Made by a program: the position numbers and the translations under genes. From Alistipes sp. (lineage in GTDB: Bacteria > Bacteroidota > Bacteroidia > Bacteroidales > Rikenellaceae), in the NCBI GenBank assembly GCA_017410165.1, contig JAFQRH010000024.1, forward strand, positions 62,001-126,000: a DNA stretch of 64,000 bases, written 5' to 3'. Below, piece after piece: positions 49,697-58,691 of this stretch; position 1 is the stretch's first letter, and each line of letters opens with the position of its first letter. Below the pieces are notes generated by a model. The model was not told the DNA's origin and did not search any database. It saw only the letters and a program-made list of their open reading frames with translations.

Positions 49697-50926
49697 CTAC
49701 TTGGTCTTGATTTCGCGCAGCAACAGACCCGGGTAGAACTTTCCGCCGGTGACCTTGCGGAACGTCGTTGCCGAGAGTTTCGAGCCCGCCGAGCCCTCTT
49801 CGGTTGCCATATAGCGGTTGTCCCAAATCTTGCCCTTAACCGGTTGAACAACGCCTACGCGCGCGAAGACGACCTTGCCGTCCTTGTCGTAGCGCGGCTC
49901 CAATACTTCGTATCGGTTACCCTCCGTTACACCCTCTTTCAGACCGATGTGTGCCGTAATATCCGGCTCGACCGAGTGTATCGGGGTCTTAATCTTAAAC
50001 TCGTCGTGAGCGCGTTGCAGAGCGATAATCGACTCGTCGATTGCGCGTGCGCACACCTTGCGAATCATCGCCACAGGGTCGAAATCGACACCGCTCGCCA
50101 TCGTGAGGTTGCCACTCGTTGTGCTCTGCTTGCCGACGTACGTCAGTTTGAAGATGTCGCTCTGTGCGAAGGCATCGCGTTTTGCGGTATCCGTTTCGCC
50201 CTCCGAGAGGTAGTGTTGCGTGTAGAAGGTGTTTGCCACCTCGTCGTTCCACTCCAAACGGTAGAGATAACTCGTGACCGTCACGCCGAAGCCCTTCAAC
50301 GAGGAGATCATCGCGCCGACACCCTCGCTGATCAGGTCGCCGACATCGCCCAAACCGAAGAGTGAGCCCAGCACGCTGAGGATTCCTCCTGCTACGGCTC
50401 CACCGATACGCGCACCCTTGCTACGGTCGTTGTAGCGGATATCGTTTACGAGTACGAACGTGTTGCCGATGAGTTGCTCGCCGGCATCCGCCAAGATACC
50501 GAAGCCGCGTTGCGACATTTTTGCCATCTCGACATCCAGATACGAGGCGTTGTAGAGACCTCGCTCCGAGATGAGATTCATATCGCAGACGCCACTCTCC
50601 GGGTCGCGGTTGAACCAACGGCCGACGACGTGCTTCGCAACATCGTTTTGGGTGAGGAACGTGGTTATAGTCTGCTCGTCGGTCTTGTTTTCGGGCGACG
50701 TAATAACCTTAACCGAGAGGTCGTGGTTGTTGAATTTGTCGGGAATCGGAATGTCGAAGAATACATTTTCGATTTCGCCGGCAAACTGCGCCTTGTTGTG
50801 GCTGATGAGCAACGAATAGAGTGAACTACGCTTGTATTGAAGTTCTACGTCCGACGTGGTTTGCGCAGAGAGCATCTCCGTTGCACCAACCACCAGACAA
50901 AATAAAAGTATGATAATCTTTTTCAT
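49697..50926 (-). CDS. Secreted protein with FlgT/CsgG-accessory-like C-domain
   Basis: 409 residues from ATG 50924-50926. Signal peptide (MKKIIILLFCLVVGATEMLSA). A Gly-rich segment near 195-230 (GGAVAGGILSVLGSLFGLGDVGD) could pack in or cross the outer membrane. The C-terminal stretch GLKEGVTEGNRYEVLEPRYDKDGKVV is of the type in FlgT-C-like or outer membrane scaffold domains. Last gene of a seven-gene operon of exported proteins, 14 bp after the WG-repeat gene. No enzyme motif. The role is unknown. Confidence 0.65.
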   Translation of the reverse strand: MKKIIILLFCLVVGATEMLSAQTTSDVELQYKRSSLYSLLISHNKAQFAGEIENVFFDIPIPDKFNNHDLSVKVITSPENKTDEQTITTFLTQNDVAKHVVGRWFNRDPESGVCDMNLISERGLYNASYLDVEMAKMSQRGFGILADAGEQLIGNTFVLVNDIRYNDRSKGARIGGAVAGGILSVLGSLFGLGDVGDLISEGVGAMISSLKGFGVTVTSYLYRLEWNDEVANTFYTQHYLSEGETDTAKRDAFAQSDIFKLTYVGKQSTTSGNLTMASGVDFDPVAMIRKVCARAIDESIIALQRAHDEFKIKTPIHSVEPDITAHIGLKEGVTEGNRYEVLEPRYDKDGKVVFARVGVVQPVKGKIWDNRYMATEEGSAGSKLSATTFRKVTGGKFYPGLLLREIKTK

Positions 50927-50940
50927 CGCAATCCAAGTTT

Positions 50941-52935
50941 TTAATAGTCCCAATATTCGTTAGGTATTGTCTCCGAAACGGCAAAACGTCTCTTGAAATT
51001 CATCTTCTGCTTGTTGAATATCGTAACCTCGCGGCGTGTCATCTTGCGAGCACCGGCGCCGATGTATCGTGTCTCGATAAACTCCTTGGCGTCCTCTGCC
51101 GAATCCAATCCGAACGGGATGACAGTCTCGCCATTAGTCGATACGGCACCCCACTTGTCGTTGCGTTTCACGCGTAGCAGCGAGTGAGTTGGGTCGGCTG
51201 CGACATCGTCGTATTGCGGTGCAACCACCACCGTACCATCGGTCGAAATCCAACCCCACTTGCCGCCTGCACAGACGGCAGCATAGCCGCTGGAGAAGTT
51301 GTGCGCACCATCGTACTGCTCGGCAATAATTGTATCGCCCGCCAAGTTGATATATCCGAACTTGCCGTCACGATTCACCGTCATCAAGCCCTCCGATGGA
51401 GAGCCGATAGAGGTATATACGACCTCCGTCAGCGCAACACCCGACTTGTCGATTACGCCGTGCAGACCCTGCGGATTGCGTTTCGCGCTGCTCGGTGCAG
51501 GCAACGCCTCGCCACGCTTGCAGAGCGCGGCATCCTCCGGATTGAGTTTCACGACAGCCACACCCTGCTCGAAGACCGTGCCGGCGTTGATGACAAACGG
51601 CGTAATCTCCTTACCCGTGTTGTCGATATAGCAGAAGCGGTTTTTGGATTTGCACAACGCCATACCGTTTTTGATTTTGGATATGCCGTCGTACTTCATC
51701 TCCGTGAGCAAACGACCGCTGTTGTCAATCAAACCGTAGCGCGACGGTTGCGTAACCGTGCCCTTCTCGACAACCGCCGGACTTGCAACAACCGCAAAGC
51801 CATCCTTGATGTTGTTCACCTTCGCAAAGCAGAACTCCGTAATCGGCTCGCCTTTCGTGTTGATGTAGCCGAACAGCGACACCTTTTTGATGCTCTTCTT
51901 TGCCCACGCTGCGCCCTCGCTGAAACGTGGAGCAACCTGGTCGTAGATGCACTCGGCGATGAGCTTACCCTCGCTGTTCACGTAGCCGTATTTATCACCC
52001 AGAGCCACCCACGCGCAGCCCTCGTGGAACGAGTTTGCTGTGGCGGTGTAGATTGGCTCGGCGATGACAGCTCCTGTTGCGGAGATGAAACCGTACTTGC
52101 CGCCCATCACCTTGTGGTCGAGGATGTCCAACTTGCCGCCCGTAATCTGATTCTCCAACTCGATGCGCTTTGCCATCACCTTTGCAGGGTTCTTTTCGCG
52201 CTGTGCGTAGGAGTTTACCTGTGCGTCAATCGTCTTGTCCGAGATGAACTCCTTGCCTCCGATGCAGACCCAGCAGATGTTGCTATCGTCGAATGTGCCG
52301 ATGAAGGTGTAGTTCGGTGCGATAACCTCCTTGGCATTGTCGTCGATGTATCCGTACTTGCCACCCGAGCAGCGTCCGTGTTCGTCCTCCACGCCACCGA
52401 CATTTATCCAACGCAGGCCGTTGCGGTCGCGCTCGCCGATGAACGAGTAGCACGGCTCGACAACGATGCTGCCCGACGTAGAGATAAAGCCGTACTTGCC
52501 CCCTTGCAGTGTTCCGTCTTCCGCTATTGTGCCGCCGAGGTTAATCATCGCCAATCCGTTGGCGTCGAAATCGCCGATGGAGGTGTACTTTGCATCGAGC
52601 GTGAGTTCGCCCGACGTATTGACGATACCGTACTTCTGGTTGATGCCGACAATACAGAGGTCGTTGGCATCGAAATAACCGACCTCGTCGAACTGTTTGG
52701 ATATGGTTTTGCCCGCCTCGTTGATAAAGAAGAGTTTCTCCTTCTGCTTGACGCAGGCAACGCCCTTGTAGAACTCGAAATGTACATCATCATACTCGGG
52801 CTGAATCACGAACACCCCGCCGGCATCCGCAAAGCCGTATTTCCCATCGCTCCCTTGCTGGGATTGAAGAGATTGGGCGGATGAAACACCGCCCAATACT
52901 AATGATGATATGATAAACAGATAAAGTCGTCTCAT
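50941..52935 (-). CDS. Secreted WG-repeat protein
   Basis: 664 residues from ATG 52933-52935. Signal peptide MRRLYLFIISSLVLGGVSSAQ. About 12-14 repeats of 35-45 residues of the form GKYGFIS..G..V..P.Y....F..G.A.V follow, the WG_beta_rep family (each repeat a beta hairpin with conserved Gly-Tyr/Trp-Gly). No catalytic residues. Such proteins are repeat adhesins or scaffolds, and binding glycans or other envelope proteins is likely. C-terminal tail is basic. Confidence 0.9.
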   Translation of the reverse strand: MRRLYLFIISSLVLGGVSSAQSLQSQQGSDGKYGFADAGGVFVIQPEYDDVHFEFYKGVACVKQKEKLFFINEAGKTISKQFDEVGYFDANDLCIVGINQKYGIVNTSGELTLDAKYTSIGDFDANGLAMINLGGTIAEDGTLQGGKYGFISTSGSIVVEPCYSFIGERDRNGLRWINVGGVEDEHGRCSGGKYGYIDDNAKEVIAPNYTFIGTFDDSNICWVCIGGKEFISDKTIDAQVNSYAQREKNPAKVMAKRIELENQITGGKLDILDHKVMGGKYGFISATGAVIAEPIYTATANSFHEGCAWVALGDKYGYVNSEGKLIAECIYDQVAPRFSEGAAWAKKSIKKVSLFGYINTKGEPITEFCFAKVNNIKDGFAVVASPAVVEKGTVTQPSRYGLIDNSGRLLTEMKYDGISKIKNGMALCKSKNRFCYIDNTGKEITPFVINAGTVFEQGVAVVKLNPEDAALCKRGEALPAPSSAKRNPQGLHGVIDKSGVALTEVVYTSIGSPSEGLMTVNRDGKFGYINLAGDTIIAEQYDGAHNFSSGYAAVCAGGKWGWISTDGTVVVAPQYDDVAADPTHSLLRVKRNDKWGAVSTNGETVIPFGLDSAEDAKEFIETRYIGAGARKMTRREVTIFNKQKMNFKRRFAVSETIPNEYWDY

Positions 52936-52955
52936 AGATCGCGTACTCGATACTG

Positions 52956-53741
52956 TTAGAATGCGCAAACGGCAATAGCAATGTTACAAACGCCCGGCAG
53001 ATTGACAGCGATATCGTAGTAGTACTTCTTAACCGTAACCAAACCTACGCCGTGCTCCTCGACGCGAAGCAACATCGTCTTGTAACTTACATACTCTTTA
53101 CCCAAGAACTTCTGCGAACCGATGGTCGAAGTGCCGACCGTCTGTGGCAGGATGTAGTTCTCGTAGCCGCTGTTCGACTTCATAGCGTTGTTCAGTTCGT
53201 TGTACTTCTTCTGCATCTCCGACCACTTGATGCCCTTATAGCAAGGTTTGCCTACGCCGAACGAGATAAACTCCGAGTAGAGAGCTGCCTCCTTTTCGCC
53301 CGGGATGAACCAACCCTCGCCAAGTGTCGAAGCCCAATGGTGGTTAGGGAAGTAGTACTCCATATTGATATTGTTCTCGGCGCAGTACTGCTTGATGATT
53401 GCAGCATTCTCCTTACCCTCCAAACCGCACTTCGATTGCAGGTCGGCGTAGTACTTAACGATGTTTGTGGACATCTCCTTCTGGAATGCCTTCATCTCTG
53501 CCTTCTGCTCCTTGGTCATCGCCTTACGCTTTGCCTTCTGCTCGGCGTAGTATGCTTTAATCTCCTCCTTGGTCATCACCTTCTGGGCGGTGATTGCCAA
53601 GCCGTGCTCGCCCGAATCATCGACGTAGAATACGATACCCTTCACGTCGTCCTTCTCGAAAATATCACCTACGGCGTATTGTGCCGAAGCGGTGCTTGCG
53701 CAGAAAATGGCCAACAGTGCCAAAATAATACTCTTCTTCAT
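52956..53741 (-). CDS. Secreted protein of the envelope operon, unknown
   Basis: 261 residues. Signal peptide MKKSIILALLAIFCASTASA. The mature start YAVGDIFEKDDVKGIVFYVDDSGEHGLA and the middle WASTLGEGWFIPGEKEAALYSEF resemble parts of DUF1566-type lectin-like domains. Between them lies a long charged helix (KEEIKAYYAEQKAKRKAMTKEQ). The gap to the upstream gene carries three 19-bp tandem repeats. Unknown function, perhaps ligand binding. Confidence 0.65.
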   Translation of the reverse strand: MKKSIILALLAIFCASTASAQYAVGDIFEKDDVKGIVFYVDDSGEHGLAITAQKVMTKEEIKAYYAEQKAKRKAMTKEQKAEMKAFQKEMSTNIVKYYADLQSKCGLEGKENAAIIKQYCAENNINMEYYFPNHHWASTLGEGWFIPGEKEAALYSEFISFGVGKPCYKGIKWSEMQKKYNELNNAMKSNSGYENYILPQTVGTSTIGSQKFLGKEYVSYKTMLLRVEEHGVGLVTVKKYYYDIAVNLPGVCNIAIAVCAF

Positions 53742-53791
53742 AATTGTTTGGTTTTTGTGTGGTTAGTATAAATGTGTTTTATATGTTTTCG

Positions 53792-53848
53792 TTACCTGTG
53801 CACGACCTAATTACCTGTGCACGCCCAATTTACTTATGCGCGCCCTAT
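53792..53848. repeat. Three tandem 19-bp repeats
   Basis: TTACCTGTGCACGACCTAA, TTACCTGTGCACGCCCAAT and a diverged third copy TTACTTATGCGCGCCCTAT, starting at 53792, 53811 and 53830. The third overlaps the stop codon of the 307-residue gene (53845). Confidence 0.85.
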
Positions 53849-54768
53849 CGGCGGAAGATATTGGTTGTGTTCGGTTGCTGACCGCTACCATAAGCGACTC
53901 CGATGGCACGTGCCGCCTCGATGCGCTGCTTCTCTACCTGCACGCGGTCGTCATAGACCTTCATCACAAAGGTCCACTCCTCACCGATGCGCTTCTTGAT
54001 GCTCTCGTAGAGCGACTCTGCCTCGGCTCTGCAATCCGAATCCGGCTCAATCTCGGCGAGCAGTGCGCCTGCCTCGGCTGCACCCGTGCGATTCTGCGTT
54101 GCAGCCCAAACGCTCTTTGCTTTGTGCAACAACTTGGCATCCTTATAGTTGAGATATTGCTTGTAGGTCTCGGTCAATATCGGCTGTGCCTTGGCGTATG
54201 GCTCTTTGGCAACCGACGGAATCGACGAGAGCAGGAACAACGCCTCGTCGAACTGTTTGGCCGTCGTCAGCGTCTTTGCGCGAGCGATGATATTCTCACC
54301 TTCGGCCGTATAGTACGCCACGATTTTACGTTCGCCGTCGGCGAGCATCTTGTTCAATCGTGCGTTCTGCGGATTGATTTGACGCAGTGCGTTCATATAG
54401 CACTTCTCCTCGCTCTGGCCTGCGCCTTTGAGCGTCAGAGAGTTTTGAGCGAAGATGGAGCCATCGACCCAATTCACAATGTAGAGTGTCAGGTTTATGT
54501 TCATCGCATACATTGTCGGGGCAGTGCCGACAACCTCTTTCGAGTCGGTAAAGCTCTTTGCAGCAAGCATAAAGTGCGAAATGCCGCGCTCGCCACCGCC
54601 GATACCCTCCGTAGCCACAATGCTGAGCAGTTTGTTGTGCAGATACTCGTTCACCTTTGCGCTACCCGTCTCCTCCGAAACAGTGACGCGCAACGGGATA
54701 TTTATGTTTTGTGCAAATGCGCCAAAGCTGACGATAATCGCCACAATGGCAGATATGATTCGTTTCAT
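53845..54768 (-). CDS. Secreted tetratricopeptide-like protein, curli-type accessory
   Basis: 307 residues from ATG 54766-54768, 7 bp from the neighbour; an ATG at 54789 overlaps it. Signal peptide MKRIISAIVAIIVSFGAFA. The first half (INIPLRVTVSEETGSAKVNEYLHNKLLSIVATEG) is CsgG/TolB-like, alternating strands that read small-molecule or peptide partners. The second half is helical (ALFLLSSIPSVAKEPYAKAQPILTETYKQYL), TPR-like. The sequence hints at an outer-membrane secretion or stress sensing accessory. Confidence 0.65.
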   Translation of the reverse strand: MKRIISAIVAIIVSFGAFAQNINIPLRVTVSEETGSAKVNEYLHNKLLSIVATEGIGGGERGISHFMLAAKSFTDSKEVVGTAPTMYAMNINLTLYIVNWVDGSIFAQNSLTLKGAGQSEEKCYMNALRQINPQNARLNKMLADGERKIVAYYTAEGENIIARAKTLTTAKQFDEALFLLSSIPSVAKEPYAKAQPILTETYKQYLNYKDAKLLHKAKSVWAATQNRTGAAEAGALLAEIEPDSDCRAEAESLYESIKKRIGEEWTFVMKVYDDRVQVEKQRIEAARAIGVAYGSGQQPNTTNIFRR

Positions 54769-54775
54769 CGCTTCT

Positions 54776-55723
54776 CTATTTTTCTCCAATAATTAACAAT
54801 GCATTACCCAAACCTCGCGGAATAATCTTCGCCACGATGGCGTGATTCTCCGACAGGTGCTTTCGCAGACCGCGAACAAAATACTCGGCATCCATACCCG
54901 TACCGTTGGTGCGATAGAGCGGGATGCGTACCTGCTCGTACGAGGCGAAGGTCTCCGAGCCGGCGGCCTTGTTGTACATATGGCCAACCGTGTTGGCTGC
55001 AATCCACTCGTCGATAATCTCGGCCAACTCTTTGCCGCCAAACTCCGATTCGAGGTCAAGACCCGAACCGTTGTCGAAGACGCGGATATTGACGCTCACC
55101 GAACGGCCGTTGTTACTCAAATCGGTGAAGTATTGTTGGAGTTGGTCGGTGAAGGTATCCATATGGGTACTTACCGCCTCCTCGATGAGTACCGGTACTT
55201 CGCTCGAAAACGAAGCCGCTCCTGTACCCTGTGCACCGGCTACCTGCGTGTCGGTGTAGGCGTCAATGCCCTGCAACGTGTATGTCACCGACTTTTTCGG
55301 ACCCGTAGTGTTGATGGTCCACGTCAGCGACAGAATGATGTCGGCACGTGCCGTGCGGCGCAAGAGATCCACCGGATTCTCGCTCAATGCTGCACCCGAC
55401 GTCTTGCTCGTGATGAGCATCTCCTCGGCCTGATTGCGCTCGATGGTGTTGAGCACCGATTCGAGGTTCTTCAACGGGAAGCCACGGTCGGCCATCAACA
55501 TATTGATACGTGCGATAGCCGCCACAAGGTTCGGATCGCTTTGCAGTGCGAGTTTATAGTTCGGAACCATCTTCTTGATGCCCTGTGTCTCGACCTCGCT
55601 CATATAGCCGTTTGTCGTACACCACACATCGCTCGGAACAACCATCAGCGACGGCATCTTAACCTGTGCCGAGATGGTTGTGATGCAAAATATTGCAACC
55701 AATAATACTGCTATTCGTTTCAT
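54776..55723 (-). CDS. DUF6175-type secreted protein
   Basis: 315 residues from ATG 55721-55723. Signal peptide MKRIAVLLVAIFCITTISA. KMPSLMVVPSDVWCTTNGY at the mature start, the segment KNLESVLNTIERNQAEEML, and the ADIILSLTWTINTTGPKKSVTYTLQGIDAY centre are what I remember of DUF6175. The same proteins occur in other Bacteroidales beside FlgT/CsgG-like genes. Envelope location, role unknown. Confidence 0.7.
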   Translation of the reverse strand: MKRIAVLLVAIFCITTISAQVKMPSLMVVPSDVWCTTNGYMSEVETQGIKKMVPNYKLALQSDPNLVAAIARINMLMADRGFPLKNLESVLNTIERNQAEEMLITSKTSGAALSENPVDLLRRTARADIILSLTWTINTTGPKKSVTYTLQGIDAYTDTQVAGAQGTGAASFSSEVPVLIEEAVSTHMDTFTDQLQQYFTDLSNNGRSVSVNIRVFDNGSGLDLESEFGGKELAEIIDEWIAANTVGHMYNKAAGSETFASYEQVRIPLYRTNGTGMDAEYFVRGLRKHLSENHAIVAKIIPRGLGNALLIIGEK

Positions 55724-55731
55724 ATCTATCT

Positions 55732-56208
55732 CTACTTTTTGATTATTCCCTCCTCTTCCAAATATGCCTTCAACTCGGCACGCTTGATGCGAACGGTCAG
55801 CGACCAACCAACCTGAATATCTTTCTTTACCTTCTGGTTAGTGTGGTCTTTGCGGTCGTTCATACTTACGAAATCCTTGTACTTGCCACCATCGGCAAAG
55901 AATGCCGACAACCACTCGGCGTACTTCTCCTCGGCGTTCACCTCCAAAATCAAAGGGCGGGTGAGTGGCGTATTGCGCTGGTTTTCGACCTGCACACCTT
56001 TGAACATCACCTCATATACGGCATTTTTTCGTGCTTGCTCCTTGGCGTCGAAACGGTTGCGACCCTCCCCCGTGATACGGACGGTAATCGAGCCGTCGAG
56101 TTCCACGTTCAGGCACTTTATTGACGAATACGGCGCACCGAAGTTCTGTGCTTGCGCACTGCTGCAAACGATGGCGAGCAGTGCCAAAATAAACAATTTT
56201 ACTCTCAT
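55732..56208 (-). CDS. Small secreted LPP20/FlgT-N-like protein, paralogue 1
   Basis: 158 residues. Signal peptide MRVKLFILALLAIVCSSAQA. The mature part has ITVRITGEGRNRFDAKEQARKNAVYEVMFKGVQ, an LPP20/FlgT-N pattern (Gly-rich strand followed by an Ala-rich helix). It shares order and many residues (VMFKGVQVENQRNTPL, then AYLEEEGI) with the neighbouring gene at 56244, so the two arose by duplication. Confidence 0.65.
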   Translation of the reverse strand: MRVKLFILALLAIVCSSAQAQNFGAPYSSIKCLNVELDGSITVRITGEGRNRFDAKEQARKNAVYEVMFKGVQVENQRNTPLTRPLILEVNAEEKYAEWLSAFFADGGKYKDFVSMNDRKDHTNQKVKKDIQVGWSLTVRIKRAELKAYLEEEGIIKK

Positions 56209-56243
56209 AGGACGATATGTTTTTTGTTTGTTATTGACTAAAA

Positions 56244-56819
56244 TTAAAATGGCGCGGTGAGCGACTCGATAATCTGGTGCGCTTCGAGATGCTGGCGCAG
56301 TTTTCGTTTATCGACCGAGACGACCGCCTTGATGTGGTATCCCTTTTTTGCCTTGATTATCACCATACTGTTGCGAGCAATCGAGGTGACGAATTGTTGG
56401 TAGGTGTGTTGCTCGAAAAATGCATCGAAGAAGAGCACTTGCACCTCGTCGAGCGTGGGCGATTTGACGAGTGGCGTCTGTTTTGGTTGGCGATTTGCCG
56501 GCTCGCACCCCTTGAAAATCACACCGTGTATGGCATTTAGACCAAGAGCCGCTTCCGCCATATCGACCTTCTTCACGTCGCACTCGACAGTGTAGAGGAA
56601 TGTGCCGTTTGCACCCGTTCCGGCGGATGCTATTGTATATTGAAAATTCTGCTGACCATATTCGGCAGCCGAAAGCGGGGTGAGCGTAGCGGAGACGATT
56701 GCTGCTACCAGCAATAGACCAAGCACTCTGGCACGCGAGCCGATTGCGCGCAGATTTTTCACACAAGAAAACATCATTTTATTAGGTTTTAATGCACTCA
56801 CACGTCGATTTTCGCTCAT
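56244..56819 (-). CDS. Small secreted LPP20/FlgT-N-like protein, paralogue 2
   Basis: 191 residues from ATG 56817-56819, the first good start after the predicted transcript start; ATG 56849 would be almost on it, and ATG 56777 is also possible. Signal-peptide-like core RVLGLLLVAAIVSATLTPLSA. Paralogous to the previous gene: VIFKGCEPANRQPKQTPLV and HLEAHQIIESL match its corresponding blocks. First gene of the seven-gene export operon. Confidence 0.6.
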   Translation of the reverse strand: MSENRRVSALKPNKMMFSCVKNLRAIGSRARVLGLLLVAAIVSATLTPLSAAEYGQQNFQYTIASAGTGANGTFLYTVECDVKKVDMAEAALGLNAIHGVIFKGCEPANRQPKQTPLVKSPTLDEVQVLFFDAFFEQHTYQQFVTSIARNSMVIIKAKKGYHIKAVVSVDKRKLRQHLEAHQIIESLTAPF

Positions 56820-56862
56820 AAATTTCCCAAAAGTTGTACAAAAAAGCATAAATCGACTATTG

Positions 56863-56870
56863 CAAAGGTA
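56863..56870 (-). promoter_or_regulatory. -7 box of the secreted-protein operon
   Basis: TACCTTTG on the minus strand (56870-56863), about 44 bp before the chosen first start. A TTTG further upstream (56879-56876) is too close to be the -33. Confidence 0.5.
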
Positions 56871-57009
56871 TAAATTTGTTTAGAAAAAACAAACAGTATA
56901 GAGGGTTGTTTTACAAATTATTAGCATATATTGTTCGGGAGCGTGTTCTCGCACGCGCACGCGCGCATTTTATTTATTTTATGTGGAGGAGTGTTTCGCC
57001 GCAATCCCT

Positions 57010-57136
57010 GTCCAACAAAAACGGAGCGACCCACTCAACAAAGCCCCCCTCGCCAACAAAGACAGACCCACCATTCCAACAAAACACGAAACCACCATCC
57101 CAACAAAAAAACGGAGCCCCGAGTGGGACTCCGTTT
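57010..57136 (-). terminator. CCAACAAA repeats and terminator of the exb operon
   Basis: About five loose copies of CCAACAAA with ACCCAC/ACCAC spacers (57010-57108), period near 22-24 bp, lie beside a hairpin ACGGAG/CTCCGT with T's on the minus side (57104-57136). I see no gene in 56871-57158. Confidence 0.6.
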
Positions 57137-57158
57137 GTGCGTATCTGCGCGGGTGGGA

Positions 57159-57629
57159 TTAGTAGCCCAACACCTTCGAAGATGCGTAAGAGATTTTCAG
57201 TGCGTTCGCGCGGCGCAACTCCTGCTTTACGTCGGCGATGATACCCATTTTGGTACCGCCGTCCGCCTTCAAGCATACGGTCATCGACGCACGGTCTGCC
57301 TCGTTCAGGTTATCGCGCTCGCCGGCCACGAAGTCCAAGATGTCTTTCGTGGTTTTATACGAGTCGTTGAGCTGAATCTTTGGCGCCGTACCGAACTTTG
57401 CCTGCATATGCATAACAGGCACACCGATATGGATGTAACTTACCAGATTCTTCTTTTCGAGTTTCTGAACCTCTGTTGCCTCCGGAAGTTTGTACTTCAC
57501 GAGCAGTTCCTGGTCGCGCATCGAGGTCGAGAGCATAAAGAAGAACAAGATGATATACACTACGTCGGGCAGGGAGGTTGTCGATAATGCAGGCACCTCG
57601 CGTTCGCCCTTTTTCTTCATTACTGCCAT
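57159..57629 (-). CDS. exbD: ExbD/TolR-family protein 2
   Basis: 156 residues. One transmembrane helix near 22-42 (TTSLPDVVYIILFFFMLSTSM), then a periplasmic domain. The helix carries Asp27, the proton-path residue of ExbD. The C-terminal NALKISYASSKVLGY ends the domain. Works with ExbB and the other ExbD as a stator using proton motive force. It starts 2 bp after the other exbD. Confidence 0.85.
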   Translation of the reverse strand: MAVMKKKGEREVPALSTTSLPDVVYIILFFFMLSTSMRDQELLVKYKLPEATEVQKLEKKNLVSYIHIGVPVMHMQAKFGTAPKIQLNDSYKTTKDILDFVAGERDNLNEADRASMTVCLKADGGTKMGIIADVKQELRRANALKISYASSKVLGY

Positions 57630-57631
57630 AA

Positions 57632-58222
57632 CTATTTACCCATTTTACGCGGCTCCGCCTCCGAAATCTTCAACGGCACTGCTTTTGTGATAATCTTTCT
57701 TTGCTCCTCCTCCAAATCGGCAAATTTCTTACCGAACTTGGTCATTGCAACATCGTCACGCACCTCGTTGAAGGCACGAGTCAACTCATTCTGAACCTTG
57801 ATATAGACCTGATAGTCCGTATCGCGGGTGTTTTGGAGTGAAATAACGCCCTCGCTGACAGGGAAGGTCCACTTCGAGCCGTCCGGCATATCGAAGGTCT
57901 GGTCCTTCTTCTCAGGCAGATTCTCGTCATTGTAAGGGTTGAGGATGAACTCCTTCGCCTTGTCCTTCAAATAACGCAAATCCATAACCTGACCGCCTGC
58001 CATCAACTGACCGCTACCCGACACGAATACGAGGAAGAGGTTACGTTCCTTAACCTTGATATCCTCCTGCTTCACGTTCGGATCCGGCATAGGCGGCAAC
58101 ACGCGGACGATACCCGTATCCACGTTCATCGTCGAAACGACGAGGAAGAAGATGAGGACCGTGAAGGCGATGTCGGCCTGTGACGAAGCGTTGATTTCAG
58201 GTGCTTTCTTTTTACTTGCCAT
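57632..58222 (-). CDS. exbD: ExbD/TolR-family protein 1
   Basis: 196 residues. The single helix near 15-37 contains Asp18 (SSQADIAFTVLIFFLVVSTM), the expected protonatable site. A longer periplasmic part than that of protein 2 follows (GSGQLMAGGQVMD, then a Lys/Asp-rich loop). Two different ExbDs suggest a heteromeric stator, common in Bacteroidetes. Confidence 0.86.
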   Translation of the reverse strand: MASKKKAPEINASSQADIAFTVLIFFLVVSTMNVDTGIVRVLPPMPDPNVKQEDIKVKERNLFLVFVSGSGQLMAGGQVMDLRYLKDKAKEFILNPYNDENLPEKKDQTFDMPDGSKWTFPVSEGVISLQNTRDTDYQVYIKVQNELTRAFNEVRDDVAMTKFGKKFADLEEEQRKIITKAVPLKISEAEPRKMGK

Positions 58223-58231
58223 AGATTAATA

Positions 58232-58654
58232 TTATTTTAACAAGTTGCGAACCTCGGCATAAAGCGTTGCGAGCAGAGTAGCCGCTGCTACGACATAGGT
58301 AACGAGGATACCCACCTCAGAGATAACCAATTCGAACGGATCGTCGAATACGCCACCTGCCGAGTTCGGAATAACCAAACCGTCGTGGCTCAATGCAACG
58401 CCGAGAGCAGCACCCACAATGACAACTACAAGCACAACCGCAAGCAAGGTCTTCTTGACACTCGCCGGGTTTGCAAGCATACCTTTAAGGGCAGCCCACA
58501 AGACGCATACAACCGCTCCGACGAGCAAGGCGTAGCCCCAGATGAGGTTCCAACTGATGGCAACATCTGCACCGCCCGAAATAACAGCCCAACCTACGAG
58601 GATGGCCGTGATGGCGAACAGAAGTCCCAACAATATATTTAACATCTTTTTCAT
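58232..58654 (-). CDS. Four-helix membrane protein of the exb operon
   Basis: 140 residues. Four hydrophobic segments (about 4-24, 38-60, 70-88, 110-134). Occurs between exbB and exbD in many Bacteroidales as I recall, without an assigned function. It is 9 bp before exbD1 and 37 bp after exbB. It may be an accessory subunit of the stator complex or a membrane anchor. Confidence 0.7.
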   Translation of the reverse strand: MKKMLNILLGLLFAITAILVGWAVISGGADVAISWNLIWGYALLVGAVVCVLWAALKGMLANPASVKKTLLAVVLVVVIVGAALGVALSHDGLVIPNSAGGVFDDPFELVISEVGILVTYVVAAATLLATLYAEVRNLLK

Positions 58655-58691
58655 AATTTCGTTTTCTCTACGATTGTTGTTTTAGGTCAAA

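Noticed and set aside
51184..52884. 566-residue plus-strand frame in the WG-repeat gene
   Set aside because: The minus frame shows 12 or more WG repeats and a signal peptide. The plus frame is a low-stop shadow in G/C-rich DNA.
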